Source of the DNA: Flavobacterium succinicans
GTDB lineage: Bacteria; Bacteroidota; Bacteroidia; Flavobacteriales; Flavobacteriaceae
DNA length: 64,000 nucleotides
Direction of reading: 5' to 3'
Assembly (NCBI RefSeq): GCF_001662485.1
Contig: NZ_JMTM01000060.1
Span: 214,478 to 278,477, forward strand
Every line of letters starts with the position of its first letter. The first letter of the stretch is position 1. The notes below the pieces were generated by a model. The model was not told the origin of the DNA and did not search any database. It was given only the letters and a program-made list of their open reading frames with translations. Positions 34,308 through 43,332 of this stretch are shown here, piece by piece. The translations under genes and the position numbers were made by a program.

Positions 34308-34468
34308 GATTTGGGGAGTCTAAATTAGGTTTGAATTAAAAAACAGAGCAAGATACTATTTTAATTTATTTTATGAATAAATCGCAAGTATTTGTTGCTT
34401 TTAATGTTTTAAAAGCATGGATAGCACTGTTTTAAATGCTTAAAATTTAGACAAATAAAAAGAAGGAA

Positions 34469-34819
34469 CTATGTAAGAGAGTTGTCGGTTTCGTTTGGGA
34501 AAATAATCCAAGGTTTAAAAGTTTTGGCCTCCTCAAATTCTAAAGTTGCGTAAGAAATGATAATGATAATGTCATCTTTTTGAACTTTTCTAGCGGCTGG
34601 ACCATTCAGTGTAATGATGCCAGAATTTCTTTCGCCTTTGATGGCGTAGGTTTCAAAACGTTCGCCGTTATTGATGTTTACGATGGAAACTTTCTCGCCT
34701 TCTATAATGTTGGAGGCGTCTAACAAAGCTTCATCAATCGTAATACTACCGATGTAATTTAAATCGGCACCAGTTACTTTTACACGATGAATTTTAGATT
34801 TTACTACTTGAATTTGCAT
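34469..34819 (-). CDS. panD: Aspartate 1-decarboxylase proenzyme
   Basis: Makes beta-alanine from aspartate for pantothenate. The pyruvoyl enzyme is made by self-cleavage at Gly24-Ser25, visible in [21 protein letters not shown] and [19 protein letters not shown] are the remaining conserved blocks. 116 aa is normal. It follows panC by only 13 bases, forming a panCD operon that supplies both halves of pantothenate assembly. Downstream, a weak AT-rich hairpin (GCTTTTAA / TTAAAAGC near 34397-34416) lacks a good T run. Confidence 0.95.
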   Translation of the reverse strand: MQIQVVKSKIHRVKVTGADLNYIGSITIDEALLDASNIIEGEKVSIVNINNGERFETYAIKGERNSGIITLNGPAARKVQKDDIIIIISYATLEFEEAKTFKPWIIFPNETDNSLT

Positions 34820-34832
34820 GAGGCGAAGGTAA

Positions 34833-35681
34833 TTAATTTAATGTAATAGTGTCAATCAAACGGATGCTGTTAACGAATACAGCTATAAAAGCGCGATACT
34901 TTTTAGACTTTTCTTTAAAAGTTATAGGTAAAAGCGTAGATTCATCAGCAATTATGAAATATTCTAATTCGAATAACGGATTGTTTTTGAATTGATTTTT
35001 AACCCAAGCTGCTATCAAATCAGGGTCTTGTGTAAGAAATTTTTCTTTTGCCTCTTTTAAAATGGTAAAAATTAGGGCAGCTTCTTTTCTTTCTGTGCTG
35101 CTAAGTCTTTCGTTACGAGAGCTCATGGCCAATCCATTAGGTTCTCTGTATATAGGGCATCCAATGATTTCTACCGGAATGTGGTTTTTTTCGACTAATT
35201 TTTTAACTATTTGAAGTTGTTGAAAATCTTTCTCACCAAAATAAGCTCTTGTCGGAGTAACAATTTCAAACAATCGCTTAACAATTGTTCCAACACCATC
35301 AAAATGACCGGGTCTAAACTTGCCCTCCATCTGATGTTCTAATCCATCATACTCAAAGGATTTTGCTGTAGTTTCTCCTTCATAAATGTCCTCAACGGTA
35401 GGTGCAAAAATGATAATTTTATCGCTAAGCGTTGCCATTTTTTCAACATCAGCTTCGAGTGTTCGGGGATATTTTGCTAAATCTTCTGGATTGTTGAATT
35501 GGGTTGGATTGACAAAAATACTCACTACAGTAATGTCATTTTCCTGTAGAGATTGGCGCATTAATGCTAAGTGACCCGCATGCAATGCACCCATCGTAGG
35601 TACAAAGCCAATAGTAGAATTTTTGGTCTTCACGGGAGCCAAAAATTCTTTTAATTCAATGTTTTTATTGAAGATTTGCAT
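34833..35681 (-). CDS. panC: Pantoate--beta-alanine ligase
   Basis: Joins pantoate and beta-alanine using ATP. Motifs: [15 protein letters not shown] (HxGH), [39 protein letters not shown] and [12 protein letters not shown]. The start [10 protein letters not shown] gives 282 aa, the usual length; two ATGs further upstream lie in or beside the promoter element and were not used. Divergent from the GT5-stub operon. Confidence 0.95.
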   Translation of the reverse strand: MQIFNKNIELKEFLAPVKTKNSTIGFVPTMGALHAGHLALMRQSLQENDITVVSIFVNPTQFNNPEDLAKYPRTLEADVEKMATLSDKIIIFAPTVEDIYEGETTAKSFEYDGLEHQMEGKFRPGHFDGVGTIVKRLFEIVTPTRAYFGEKDFQQLQIVKKLVEKNHIPVEIIGCPIYREPNGLAMSSRNERLSSTERKEAALIFTILKEAKEKFLTQDPDLIAAWVKNQFKNNPLFELEYFIIADESTLLPITFKEKSKKYRAFIAVFVNSIRLIDTITLN

Positions 35682-35704
35682 GGTCATTTTATTAAAATTA
35701 GGTG

Positions 35705-35712
35705 CAAACATA
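35705..35712 (-). promoter_or_regulatory. -7 element for panC
   Basis: CAAACATA, leftward TATGTTTG: exact TAnnTTTG, 24 bases before the chosen start. Confidence 0.6.
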
Positions 35713-35743
35713 ATATTTTAGTTAATAACTGCATAAAATTTTG

Positions 35744-35751
35744 TAATTTCG
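35744..35751 (+). promoter_or_regulatory. Probable -7 element for the GT5-stub operon (variant)
   Basis: TAATTTCG, one mismatch to TAnnTTTG, 39 bases before the start; divergent from panC. Confidence 0.4.
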
Positions 35752-35789
35752 CAACGTTTTTATTGCCAATAAATAAAGTAAAAAATACT

Positions 35790-36596
35790 ATGAAAGATAA
35801 GAGGATATTGTATGTATCATCTGAAGTTGTTCCTTATCTTGCTGAGAATGAGGTCTCTTTAATGTCTTATGATGCGCCAAAAATGATCAATGATCAAGGT
35901 GGGCAGATAAGAATATTCATGCCGAGATATGGAAATATTAATGAACGAAGGCATCAATTGCATGAAGTAATTCGCCTTTCGGGAATGAATTTAGTAGTAA
36001 ACGATTTGGATATGCCATTGATTATAAAAGTGGCGTCTATCCCAAAAGAGCGCATCCAAGTTTATTTTATTGATAATGATGAATATTTTAAGCGCAAATC
36101 TACTTTTGCAGATGAAGACGGTGTGATGTATCCTGATAACGATGAGCGCGCTATTTTTTTTGCTAAAGGAGTAGTTGAAACGGTCAAAAAACTCAATTGG
36201 GTTCCGGATATTATTCATGTTCATGGTTGGCTTGCTTCCATGTTGCCGGTTTACATGAAACATTACTACAAGAATGAGGCCTTGTTTTCTGAAACTAAAA
36301 TTGTTACTTCGGTTTATTCGGAATCTTTTTCAGAAACTTTGGATGTCGAAATGATTAACAAAGTCAAATTTGATGGTGTTCCTCATGAGGCTATAGCAGA
36401 CTTAGAAGTACCAAATTATGAGAATATTTTAAAAACAGCCGTCCTAAACTCAGATGCCGTAATTATCGCTTCGAATAATTTGTCACCAAGTTTAACAAAA
36501 TTTATAGAATCTTCCAATAAACCTTTTTTACCTTTCACTCCGAAAGATGGTTTCGCTGAAGCGTACACCAATTTTTATAATAATCAGGTGCTTTAA
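35790..36596 (+). CDS. Glycogen/starch synthase N-terminal-domain protein (short, probably non-catalytic)
   Basis: A 268-aa protein matching only the N-terminal (GT5) half of glycogen synthase. RILYVSSEVVPYLAE and PDIIHVHGWLASMLPVYMK are recognisable GT5 text, but the ADP-glucose motif KxGGL that should follow the opening is replaced by NEVSLM, and the C-terminal nucleotide-binding domain is absent (a full enzyme has about 480 residues). The frame ends cleanly with no sign of a frameshifted remainder downstream, so it is a domain-sized protein rather than a broken gene. It heads the operon with the DUF4270 lipoprotein and glmS; I recall this trio as conserved in Flavobacteriia. Confidence 0.85.
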   Translation: MKDKRILYVSSEVVPYLAENEVSLMSYDAPKMINDQGGQIRIFMPRYGNINERRHQLHEVIRLSGMNLVVNDLDMPLIIKVASIPKERIQVYFIDNDEYFKRKSTFADEDGVMYPDNDERAIFFAKGVVETVKKLNWVPDIIHVHGWLASMLPVYMKHYYKNEALFSETKIVTSVYSESFSETLDVEMINKVKFDGVPHEAIADLEVPNYENILKTAVLNSDAVIIASNNLSPSLTKFIESSNKPFLPFTPKDGFAEAYTNFYNNQVL

Positions 36597-36617
36597 TTTT
36601 AATTTTATAACTATTTT

Positions 36618-38249
36618 ATGTACAATACGGCTTTAGTAAAGAAGTTATTTATTCTTTGTGGTTTTTTTATTTTGTTTTCTTGTGATAAAGACTATAATGT
36701 TATTGGAGAAGATTTAATAGGAGATAATAATTTTGAATTAGGAAAATATTACTCTGCTGTAAAAGCATACAATCAAGGTACAGGAGTTGTACAAACAGAT
36801 AATTTAGCAGTAAATGCTTTAGGTACTTATACAAATTCAGCTTTTGGTACTACTTCGGCTAGTTTTGCCACCCAGTTATCATTAGCGTCGGTTGGTCCTA
36901 CTATTGGTGCCAATGCTGTAATGGATAGTGTGGTTATGACCATTCCTTATTATAGTACAGTTAAAAGTACAGATGCGACAACAGGAATAAGAACATATGA
37001 ATTGGATTCTGTTTATGGTACTGCTAAAGCGCCGTTCAAATTAAGCGTGTATGAATCGGGGTTTTTTATGCGCGATTTAGATCCTGCAACTAATTTCAAA
37101 GAAAAACAAGCATATTATAGTAATCAAAAAAATGATTTTGATGGCTTAAAAATTGGAAGTAGACTAAATGATGCTGCTGACGTTAAACAAAATGATGCGT
37201 TTTATTTTGATCCAAAAGAAATTGCAGAAACGACTATAGATGAAGAAACCAAAAAATCTACTACAAAACGTACAGCACCGGCTATGCGTTTAAAACTTAG
37301 TAATGCTTTCTTTACGACTAAAGTTTTGAATGCTCCATCAGGTAAGCTAACCTCCAATGAAACATTTAAAAACTATTTTAGAGGCTTGTACTTTAAAGTA
37401 GAAAAAACAGGTACTGATGAAAGTATGGCGATGATTAATTTTAAAAGAGCAGGTTCTACTCAAAATGTAATACGCCTATATTATAAAGAAGATTTGTCTA
37501 CTACTACCAATGGGGTGACTACTGTTAAAAGAGTGAATAAAACATTGGATTTGAATATTGACGGTAATACCGTTAATTTTTTAGAGCAATCCAACTTAAA
37601 TCCTGATTACAGTAATGCAATAACCAATTTTAATCCTACGTCTGGTGATTCAAAACTTTATTTAAAAGGTGGTGTGGGGTCTTTGGCTGTAGTAGAATTA
37701 TTTGGATCAGATAATGATAATAATGGTATTGCAGATGAACTAGAGAAAATAAGAAAAAATGGTTGGTTAATCAATGAAGCTAATTTGGTCTTTCATATTG
37801 ATGCAGTCGCCATGAAAAATTCTATTGAACCTGAAAGAATATATGTGTATAATTTAACCAATAAAACTACTGTTTTAGATTATTTAACTGATAATACAAC
37901 TGCTAGTGCTAGTCGTCCAAAGTTGAATAAATTTATTTTCGGTGGTATTTTGAATAAAGAAGCAGTTACAAATGGTAGAGGTTTAACTTATAAAGTTCGT
38001 ATTACCAATCAAATTAAGAATCTAATTAAAAATGCCGATTCTACTAATGTTAAGTTAGGTGTTGTTGTTACTGAGGATATAGCGGTTTCGACTTTTAATA
38101 AGTTAAAGACTTCTAATAGTATTATTTCTTCTGTGCCTACAGCTTCAGTGTTAAATCCTCTTGGGACAATACTTTTTGGTGGTCATCCAGCTGTACCAGA
38201 AGATAAAAGATTGCGACTTGAAATTATTTATACCAAACCAAATCAATAA
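36618..38249 (+). CDS. DUF4270 lipoprotein
   Basis: A 543-aa outer-envelope lipoprotein: signal peptide ending LFSC (Cys about 19) followed by DKDYNVIGEDLIGDNNFELGKYY, a typical DUF4270 opening. The rest is strand-rich, with repeated Ser/Thr/Asn segments, MDSVVMTIPYYST, and a C-terminal region RPKLNKFIFGGILNKEAVTN. No catalytic motif is known for the family. It is 21 bases after the GT5 stub and six bases before glmS, so it is cotranscribed with an enzyme of amino-sugar synthesis; an envelope-carbohydrate role is inference. Confidence 0.88.
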   Translation: MYNTALVKKLFILCGFFILFSCDKDYNVIGEDLIGDNNFELGKYYSAVKAYNQGTGVVQTDNLAVNALGTYTNSAFGTTSASFATQLSLASVGPTIGANAVMDSVVMTIPYYSTVKSTDATTGIRTYELDSVYGTAKAPFKLSVYESGFFMRDLDPATNFKEKQAYYSNQKNDFDGLKIGSRLNDAADVKQNDAFYFDPKEIAETTIDEETKKSTTKRTAPAMRLKLSNAFFTTKVLNAPSGKLTSNETFKNYFRGLYFKVEKTGTDESMAMINFKRAGSTQNVIRLYYKEDLSTTTNGVTTVKRVNKTLDLNIDGNTVNFLEQSNLNPDYSNAITNFNPTSGDSKLYLKGGVGSLAVVELFGSDNDNNGIADELEKIRKNGWLINEANLVFHIDAVAMKNSIEPERIYVYNLTNKTTVLDYLTDNTTASASRPKLNKFIFGGILNKEAVTNGRGLTYKVRITNQIKNLIKNADSTNVKLGVVVTEDIAVSTFNKLKTSNSIISSVPTASVLNPLGTILFGGHPAVPEDKRLRLEIIYTKPNQ

Positions 38250-38255
38250 AAAAAT

Positions 38256-40103
38256 ATGTGTGGAATTGTTGGATATATAGGCTATAGAGAAGCGTACCCG
38301 ATAATTATAAAAGGGTTGAAGCGCTTAGAGTACCGTGGGTATGATAGCGCTGGAATTATGGTGTTTGACGGAAAAGAGATTAAGCTTTGTAAAACTAAAG
38401 GAAAGGTATCTGATTTAGAAACTAAATCTCTTTCTGATATTACAACTAATGGTGCCATTGGAATGGGGCACACAAGATGGGCGACTCATGGCGTTCCTAA
38501 TGATGTGAATTCGCATCCACATGTTTCAAATTCAGGGGAACTTACTATTATTCATAATGGAATTATAGAAAATTATGCGCCTCTAAAACAAGAGTTAATA
38601 AAAAGAGGGTATGTTTTTCATTCTGATACTGATACGGAAGTATTAGTTAATTTAATAGAGGATGTACAGAAAAAGGAAAAACTAAAATTAGGAAAAGCAG
38701 TTCAATTGGCCTTAAATCAGGTGGTTGGGGCTTATGCTATTGCTGTTTTTGATAAAAAAAATCCTGAGGAGATTGTTGCCGCTCGTTTAGGTAGTCCATT
38801 AGCTATTGGGGTTGGGGAAGGAGAGTACTTTATTGCATCTGATGCTTCTCCGTTCATTGAATATACTTCTAATGCTGTCTATTTAGAAGATGGCGAAATG
38901 GCAAATATAAGATTGCACAAACCGATGAAAGTCCGTAAAATTATGGATGATTCTTTGGTGGATCCTTATGTTCAAGAACTTCAAATGAATTTGGAGCAAA
39001 TCGAAAAAGGAGGCTATGAGCATTTTATGCTAAAAGAAATTTACGAACAGCCTAGCGTTATAAAAGATACCTATAGAGGAAGGCTTCATGCTAATGAAGG
39101 TATTATTCAAATGGCTGGTGTTGAGGATAATTTGGAAAAATTTTTAAATGCCGATCGTATCATAATTGTAGCGTGTGGTACTTCATGGCATGCGGGATTA
39201 GTGGCTGAATACGTGTTTGAAGAGTTTACTAGAATTCCCGTAGAAGTAGAATATGCTTCAGAATTTAGATATCGTAATCCGATTATTACTAGTAAAGATG
39301 TTGTGATTGCTATTTCACAATCAGGAGAAACAGCCGACACCATGGCAGCTATAAAATTAGCTAAAGAGAATGGTGCTTTTGTATTTGGGGTTTGTAATGT
39401 GGTAGGTTCTTCTATATCTAGAGAGACTCATGCAGGAGCTTATACCCATGCAGGACCTGAGATTGGTGTTGCTTCAACTAAGGCATTTACGACTCAAATT
39501 ACTGTACTTACTATGATTGCTTTACGTCTAGCTAAGGCAAAAGGTACTTTGACACAGTCAGATTACCGAACTTACTTGCAAGAATTGGAATTTATTCCAA
39601 GCAAAGTTTTAGAAGCTTTAGAGACTAATGAACAATCAAAAGTAATTGCTGCTACATTTAAAGATGCACCAAATTGTTTGTATTTAGGACGTGGTTATAA
39701 TTTTCCAGTAGCACTTGAAGGTGCATTGAAATTAAAAGAAATTTCTTATATTCATGCTGAAGGATATCCTGCGGCTGAAATGAAACATGGTCCAATTGCA
39801 CTTATTGACGAACAAATGCCAGTAATTGTAATTGCTCCTAAGCAAGGTCATTACGATAAAATTGTAAGTAATATTCAAGAAATAAAATCCAGAAGTGGTC
39901 GAATAATTGCCGTGGTAACCAAAGGGGATACGCAAGTTAGAGATCTAGCTGACTTTGTAATTGAAATTCCAGAAACATCTGATGCGCTTTCACCCTTAAT
40001 CACTACCATTCCTTTGCAATTGTTATCTTATCATATTGCGGTACTTAGGGGTTGTAATGTTGATCAGCCTAGAAATTTAGCTAAATCAGTTACTGTAGAA
40101 TAA
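38256..40103 (+). CDS. glmS: Glutamine--fructose-6-phosphate aminotransferase (isomerizing)
   Basis: Makes glucosamine 6-phosphate for peptidoglycan and lipopolysaccharide. The N-terminal glutaminase domain begins MCGIVGYIG, so Cys2 becomes the N-terminal nucleophile; HTRWATHGVPNDVNSHPH and HNGIIENY follow. Two sugar-isomerase domains are seen from about residue 290 (IIVACGTSWHAGLVAEY, SQSGETADTMAA) and 460 (LGRGYNFPVALEGALKLKE, the last with HAEGYPAAEMKHGPIALI). It ends DQPRNLAKSVTVE, the family terminus. 615 aa is normal. No glmS ribozyme is visible upstream, the leader being only six bases. Confidence 0.97.
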   Translation: MCGIVGYIGYREAYPIIIKGLKRLEYRGYDSAGIMVFDGKEIKLCKTKGKVSDLETKSLSDITTNGAIGMGHTRWATHGVPNDVNSHPHVSNSGELTIIHNGIIENYAPLKQELIKRGYVFHSDTDTEVLVNLIEDVQKKEKLKLGKAVQLALNQVVGAYAIAVFDKKNPEEIVAARLGSPLAIGVGEGEYFIASDASPFIEYTSNAVYLEDGEMANIRLHKPMKVRKIMDDSLVDPYVQELQMNLEQIEKGGYEHFMLKEIYEQPSVIKDTYRGRLHANEGIIQMAGVEDNLEKFLNADRIIIVACGTSWHAGLVAEYVFEEFTRIPVEVEYASEFRYRNPIITSKDVVIAISQSGETADTMAAIKLAKENGAFVFGVCNVVGSSISRETHAGAYTHAGPEIGVASTKAFTTQITVLTMIALRLAKAKGTLTQSDYRTYLQELEFIPSKVLEALETNEQSKVIAATFKDAPNCLYLGRGYNFPVALEGALKLKEISYIHAEGYPAAEMKHGPIALIDEQMPVIVIAPKQGHYDKIVSNIQEIKSRSGRIIAVVTKGDTQVRDLADFVIEIPETSDALSPLITTIPLQLLSYHIAVLRGCNVDQPRNLAKSVTVE

Positions 40104-40124
40104 TTTTTTTTACTACAACTATAG

Positions 40125-40155
40125 CCCCAAATGTATTTGCATTTGGGGTTTTTTT
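40125..40155 (+). terminator. Terminator of the glmS operon
   Basis: Perfect 9-bp stem CCCCAAATG / CATTTGGGG with 6-nt loop and T7. Confidence 0.93.
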
Positions 40156-40459
40156 ATGTCTTATTGTTTGTTTTAGTTGGTTTTTTCTGCTTTTTTTCAA
40201 ACGATTTCGTTGCGTGATTCATTTTTATTAAAAATTTAAAAAATTGACTAAAAAAATAGGATTAATACAATTTATTATGCGTGCATAATTTTTTTTTCAA
40301 TTGATTTTTATAAAAATTAGATAAACCTTAAAATTTACAGATTAAATTCATGCTTTTTTTGTTGGTTTTTACTGCTATTTTAGCAGAATTTTATAGGTAT
40401 TTTTATTAATATCAAAAATATTTTTACATTTACGAACTAAACCAATTAACTCGAACCTA
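40156..40459. other. Gene-free leader region of the TonB receptor, with two dyads
   Basis: No gene. Two perfect dyads stand out: ATTATGC GT GCATAAT at 40274-40289, followed by nine Ts, and CTGCTA TTT TAGCAG at 40372-40386. A weak -7 match (TACATTTA at 40425-40432) lies 27 bases before the receptor start. The dyads may be operators or hairpins of a leader; the sequence does not decide. Confidence 0.5.
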
Positions 40460-43303
40460 ATGAGAATTTATTTACTTTTTTTGTCATTGTTTTTTTGCGG
40501 CTTAACATTTGCTCAAAATTCAATTTCAGGGTCTGTGTCCGATCGTAATGGACAACCTATTCCTGGTGTCAATGTGAAAGCTATCGGTCAAAATGTAAGC
40601 TCTACTACAGATTTTGACGGTAAGTTTGTGTTGAAGTCAATTCAATCTTTACCCGTAAAGATTGAGATTTCAAGTTTGGGGTTTACTACACAAGTAGTAA
40701 GTGTGTCCTCTTATAGTCAAAAAATCGCTGTAAAGTTATTGGATGAAGAAACGAAGCTTGATGAAATTGTTGTTTCTGCTTCAAGAACACCTGAGCGTGT
40801 TTTGGAATCTCCGGTAACTATCGAAAGAATGGGTATTGCTGAAATTAAGAAAACGGCTTCTCCTTCTTTTTATGACGGGTTAGAAAACATGAAAGAAGTA
40901 CAAATGAATACTTCTAGTATGTCATTTAAGTCTATAAATACTCGTGGATTTGCTACAGTTGCGAATACTCGTTTTATGCAATTAGTAGATGGTATGGACA
41001 ACTCTTCACCATTATTAAACTTTGTTTTAGGAAATCTAATTGGAGTATCTGAGATTGATGTGCAAAGTGTAGAGTTGTTACCTGGTGCCTCTTCAGCTTT
41101 ATATGGGGCTAATGCATTTAATGGAATTTTGTTCATGAATAGCAAAAGTCCTTTCTCAAGTCCAGGAATTACAGCTTATGCAAAATTTGGACAAACCTCA
41201 CAGAAAGCGGCTGGTACAAATGATTATGTAGATTATGGCGTAAGAATGGCTGCTGCTTTCAGTCCAAAGTTTGCTGCAAAAGCTAATTTTACTTACATGA
41301 GAGGTACAGAGTGGCATGCGGTTAATTATGATGATAAAACAAGGCCTGGTTTTACTCGAAATAATTACGGATATGATGGGATTAATGTCTATGGTGATGA
41401 AGTTGCAACTGTGATTTCTGCACCAACATTGCCAGCTGAAAAAATTTCTAGAACTGGGTATAATGAAGTGGATTTAACCGACAATAAAGTGTCGAATACT
41501 AAAATTGATTTCTCTTTGCATTACAGACCTTTTGGAGATGAAAAATTAGAAGTGATTTGGCAAAGTAAATTTGGTTTTGGAAATACAGTTTATCAAGGGG
41601 CTAACCGCTATTATTTGAATAACTTTTTTATGCAACAACATAAAATTGAGTTCAAAGGTAAAAATTTCTTTGTAAGAGGATATACTACTACAGAAGATGG
41701 TGGGCAATCTTATGATATGTTGTTTACTGGTATTAATATAAATAGATTGGCAAAGTCTGATGTCAACTGGTTTACAGATTACGGAACCGCTTATGCGAGA
41801 TCTTCTTTGATTTTGGGAATGGTTCCTTCTGAAGCACATGCTACTGCTAGAAATTTTGCAGATTATAATGTTTCTCCAACAGGTTTGAATTTAATACCAA
41901 ATATAGACCCAAATAATCCAAATGCCCCGAGAGGGACGAGGTTTATTCCTGGCACAACAGCATTCAAAAATGCTTTCAATCAAGTAATTGCTGATCCAAA
42001 TGTATTAACAGGCTCTAAATTAGTGGATAATTCTAGAATCTATCATTCTGATGCGAATTACAACTTTAAAGATCAAATTAAATTTGCTGAACTTCAAGTA
42101 GGTGGGTCGTTCAGATTGTATGAATTGAATTCTTTAGGTAGAATTTACACAGATAAAGATGGTCCAATTAATTACAATGAATATGGTTTTTATGCTCAAG
42201 CACAAAAGAAAGTGATGGATGATCGTTTGAAAATTACGGCTTCTATGCGATATGATAAGGCCAAAAATTTTGATGGGAATTATTCTCCTAGAGTATCTTT
42301 AGTGTATTCAGGTGGGGCTAATAAAAATCATAATTTCAGAGGATCTTTCCAAACTGGGTTTAGAAACCCTTCCACTCAGGATCAATACATTGGTTTTAAT
42401 GTAGGTAGTGCTATATTATTAGGGTCTGCACCTGATAATTTAACTAGATATACTGAAACTTTGCCAATTACTACTGCTCTAGGTCAGCAATTTGCAAACG
42501 GAACATCAGTAGTAATTAATGGTACAAATGCTTACGATAACTCTTATACAGCATCATCTGTGCTTGCTTTTGCTGCTGCTGGAGGTAATACCGCTTTGTT
42601 AAAAAAGACGAATGTGGACTTGGTAAAGCCTGAGGAAGTAAAAGCTTTTGAGTTGGGGTATCGTTCCTTTATTAATAAAACTTCTATCGATATTAATGGA
42701 TATTACAATGTCTACAATAATTTTATTGGTAATTTGAATGTAGTAGCGCCTTTGTATGGTACTGCAAAAGATGCGCCAAGTGCAACTCCTAATCCAGCGG
42801 ATTTAGGTTGGCAATCAGTTCATGCTTTAGGTACAGGAAACACAAGAACATTTCAATTGTATACTAATACTTCTTTAAAAATCAAGTCTTTGGGATTTGG
42901 TATAGGTTTGTCTAGAAAAGTATATCAAGATTTTGAGGTAGGTGTAAATTATAATTATGCTCAATTTGATTTTGATCAAGAAAAAGATCCAAGTTTTGAA
43001 GCGGGATTTAATACACCAAAACATCGCGTGAAAGCATCTATCGGTAACGAAAAGTTATTCAAAAATTTTGGTTTTAATGTTAGTGGAAGATGGAATAGCG
43101 AATACTTATGGCAATCTTCTTTTGCTGATGGTACCATCAAGGCTGCAACTGTAATTGATGCTCAGTTGAATTACAATTTACCATCTTTAAGGTCTACTTT
43201 AAAAGTTGGAGCTTCAAACATTGGAGGAAAAGAATATGGTCAAGTATTGGGGGCTGGTTTAATCGGACAACAATACTTCGCTTCTTGGACCATCAATCCG
43301 TAA
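40460..43303 (+). CDS. TonB-dependent receptor with N-terminal carboxypeptidase-like domain
   Basis: Outer-membrane active transporter, 947 aa. Signal peptide MRIYLLFLSLFFCGLTFA, then a carboxypeptidase-regulatory-like domain (SGSVSDRNGQPIPGVNVKA, DGKFVLKS), a TonB-box-like LDEIVVSASRTPERVL near residue 110, a plug domain (FKSINTRGFATVANTRFMQLVDGMD, SVELLPGASSALYGANAFNG), and a barrel ending QQYFASWTINP. It lacks the SusC-specific long N-terminal extension and has no SusD partner; the next gene, 29 bases away, is an SGNH lipoprotein instead. The ligand is unknown but a hydrolysis product of that enzyme is a reasonable guess. Confidence 0.95.
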   Translation: MRIYLLFLSLFFCGLTFAQNSISGSVSDRNGQPIPGVNVKAIGQNVSSTTDFDGKFVLKSIQSLPVKIEISSLGFTTQVVSVSSYSQKIAVKLLDEETKLDEIVVSASRTPERVLESPVTIERMGIAEIKKTASPSFYDGLENMKEVQMNTSSMSFKSINTRGFATVANTRFMQLVDGMDNSSPLLNFVLGNLIGVSEIDVQSVELLPGASSALYGANAFNGILFMNSKSPFSSPGITAYAKFGQTSQKAAGTNDYVDYGVRMAAAFSPKFAAKANFTYMRGTEWHAVNYDDKTRPGFTRNNYGYDGINVYGDEVATVISAPTLPAEKISRTGYNEVDLTDNKVSNTKIDFSLHYRPFGDEKLEVIWQSKFGFGNTVYQGANRYYLNNFFMQQHKIEFKGKNFFVRGYTTTEDGGQSYDMLFTGININRLAKSDVNWFTDYGTAYARSSLILGMVPSEAHATARNFADYNVSPTGLNLIPNIDPNNPNAPRGTRFIPGTTAFKNAFNQVIADPNVLTGSKLVDNSRIYHSDANYNFKDQIKFAELQVGGSFRLYELNSLGRIYTDKDGPINYNEYGFYAQAQKKVMDDRLKITASMRYDKAKNFDGNYSPRVSLVYSGGANKNHNFRGSFQTGFRNPSTQDQYIGFNVGSAILLGSAPDNLTRYTETLPITTALGQQFANGTSVVINGTNAYDNSYTASSVLAFAAAGGNTALLKKTNVDLVKPEEVKAFELGYRSFINKTSIDINGYYNVYNNFIGNLNVVAPLYGTAKDAPSATPNPADLGWQSVHALGTGNTRTFQLYTNTSLKIKSLGFGIGLSRKVYQDFEVGVNYNYAQFDFDQEKDPSFEAGFNTPKHRVKASIGNEKLFKNFGFNVSGRWNSEYLWQSSFADGTIKAATVIDAQLNYNLPSLRSTLKVGASNIGGKEYGQVLGAGLIGQQYFASWTINP

Positions 43304-43332
43304 TAATTCATTAATCAAAAAAAATTAGAACA

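Noticed and set aside
35790..36596. Pseudogene of glycogen synthase
   Set aside because: The frame is intact, closely packed in an operon, and there is no remnant of the missing domain downstream; a domain-sized functional protein is more likely.
38250..38256. glmS ribozyme
   Set aside because: The space before glmS is six bases and contains no room for the fold; control must be by another route.
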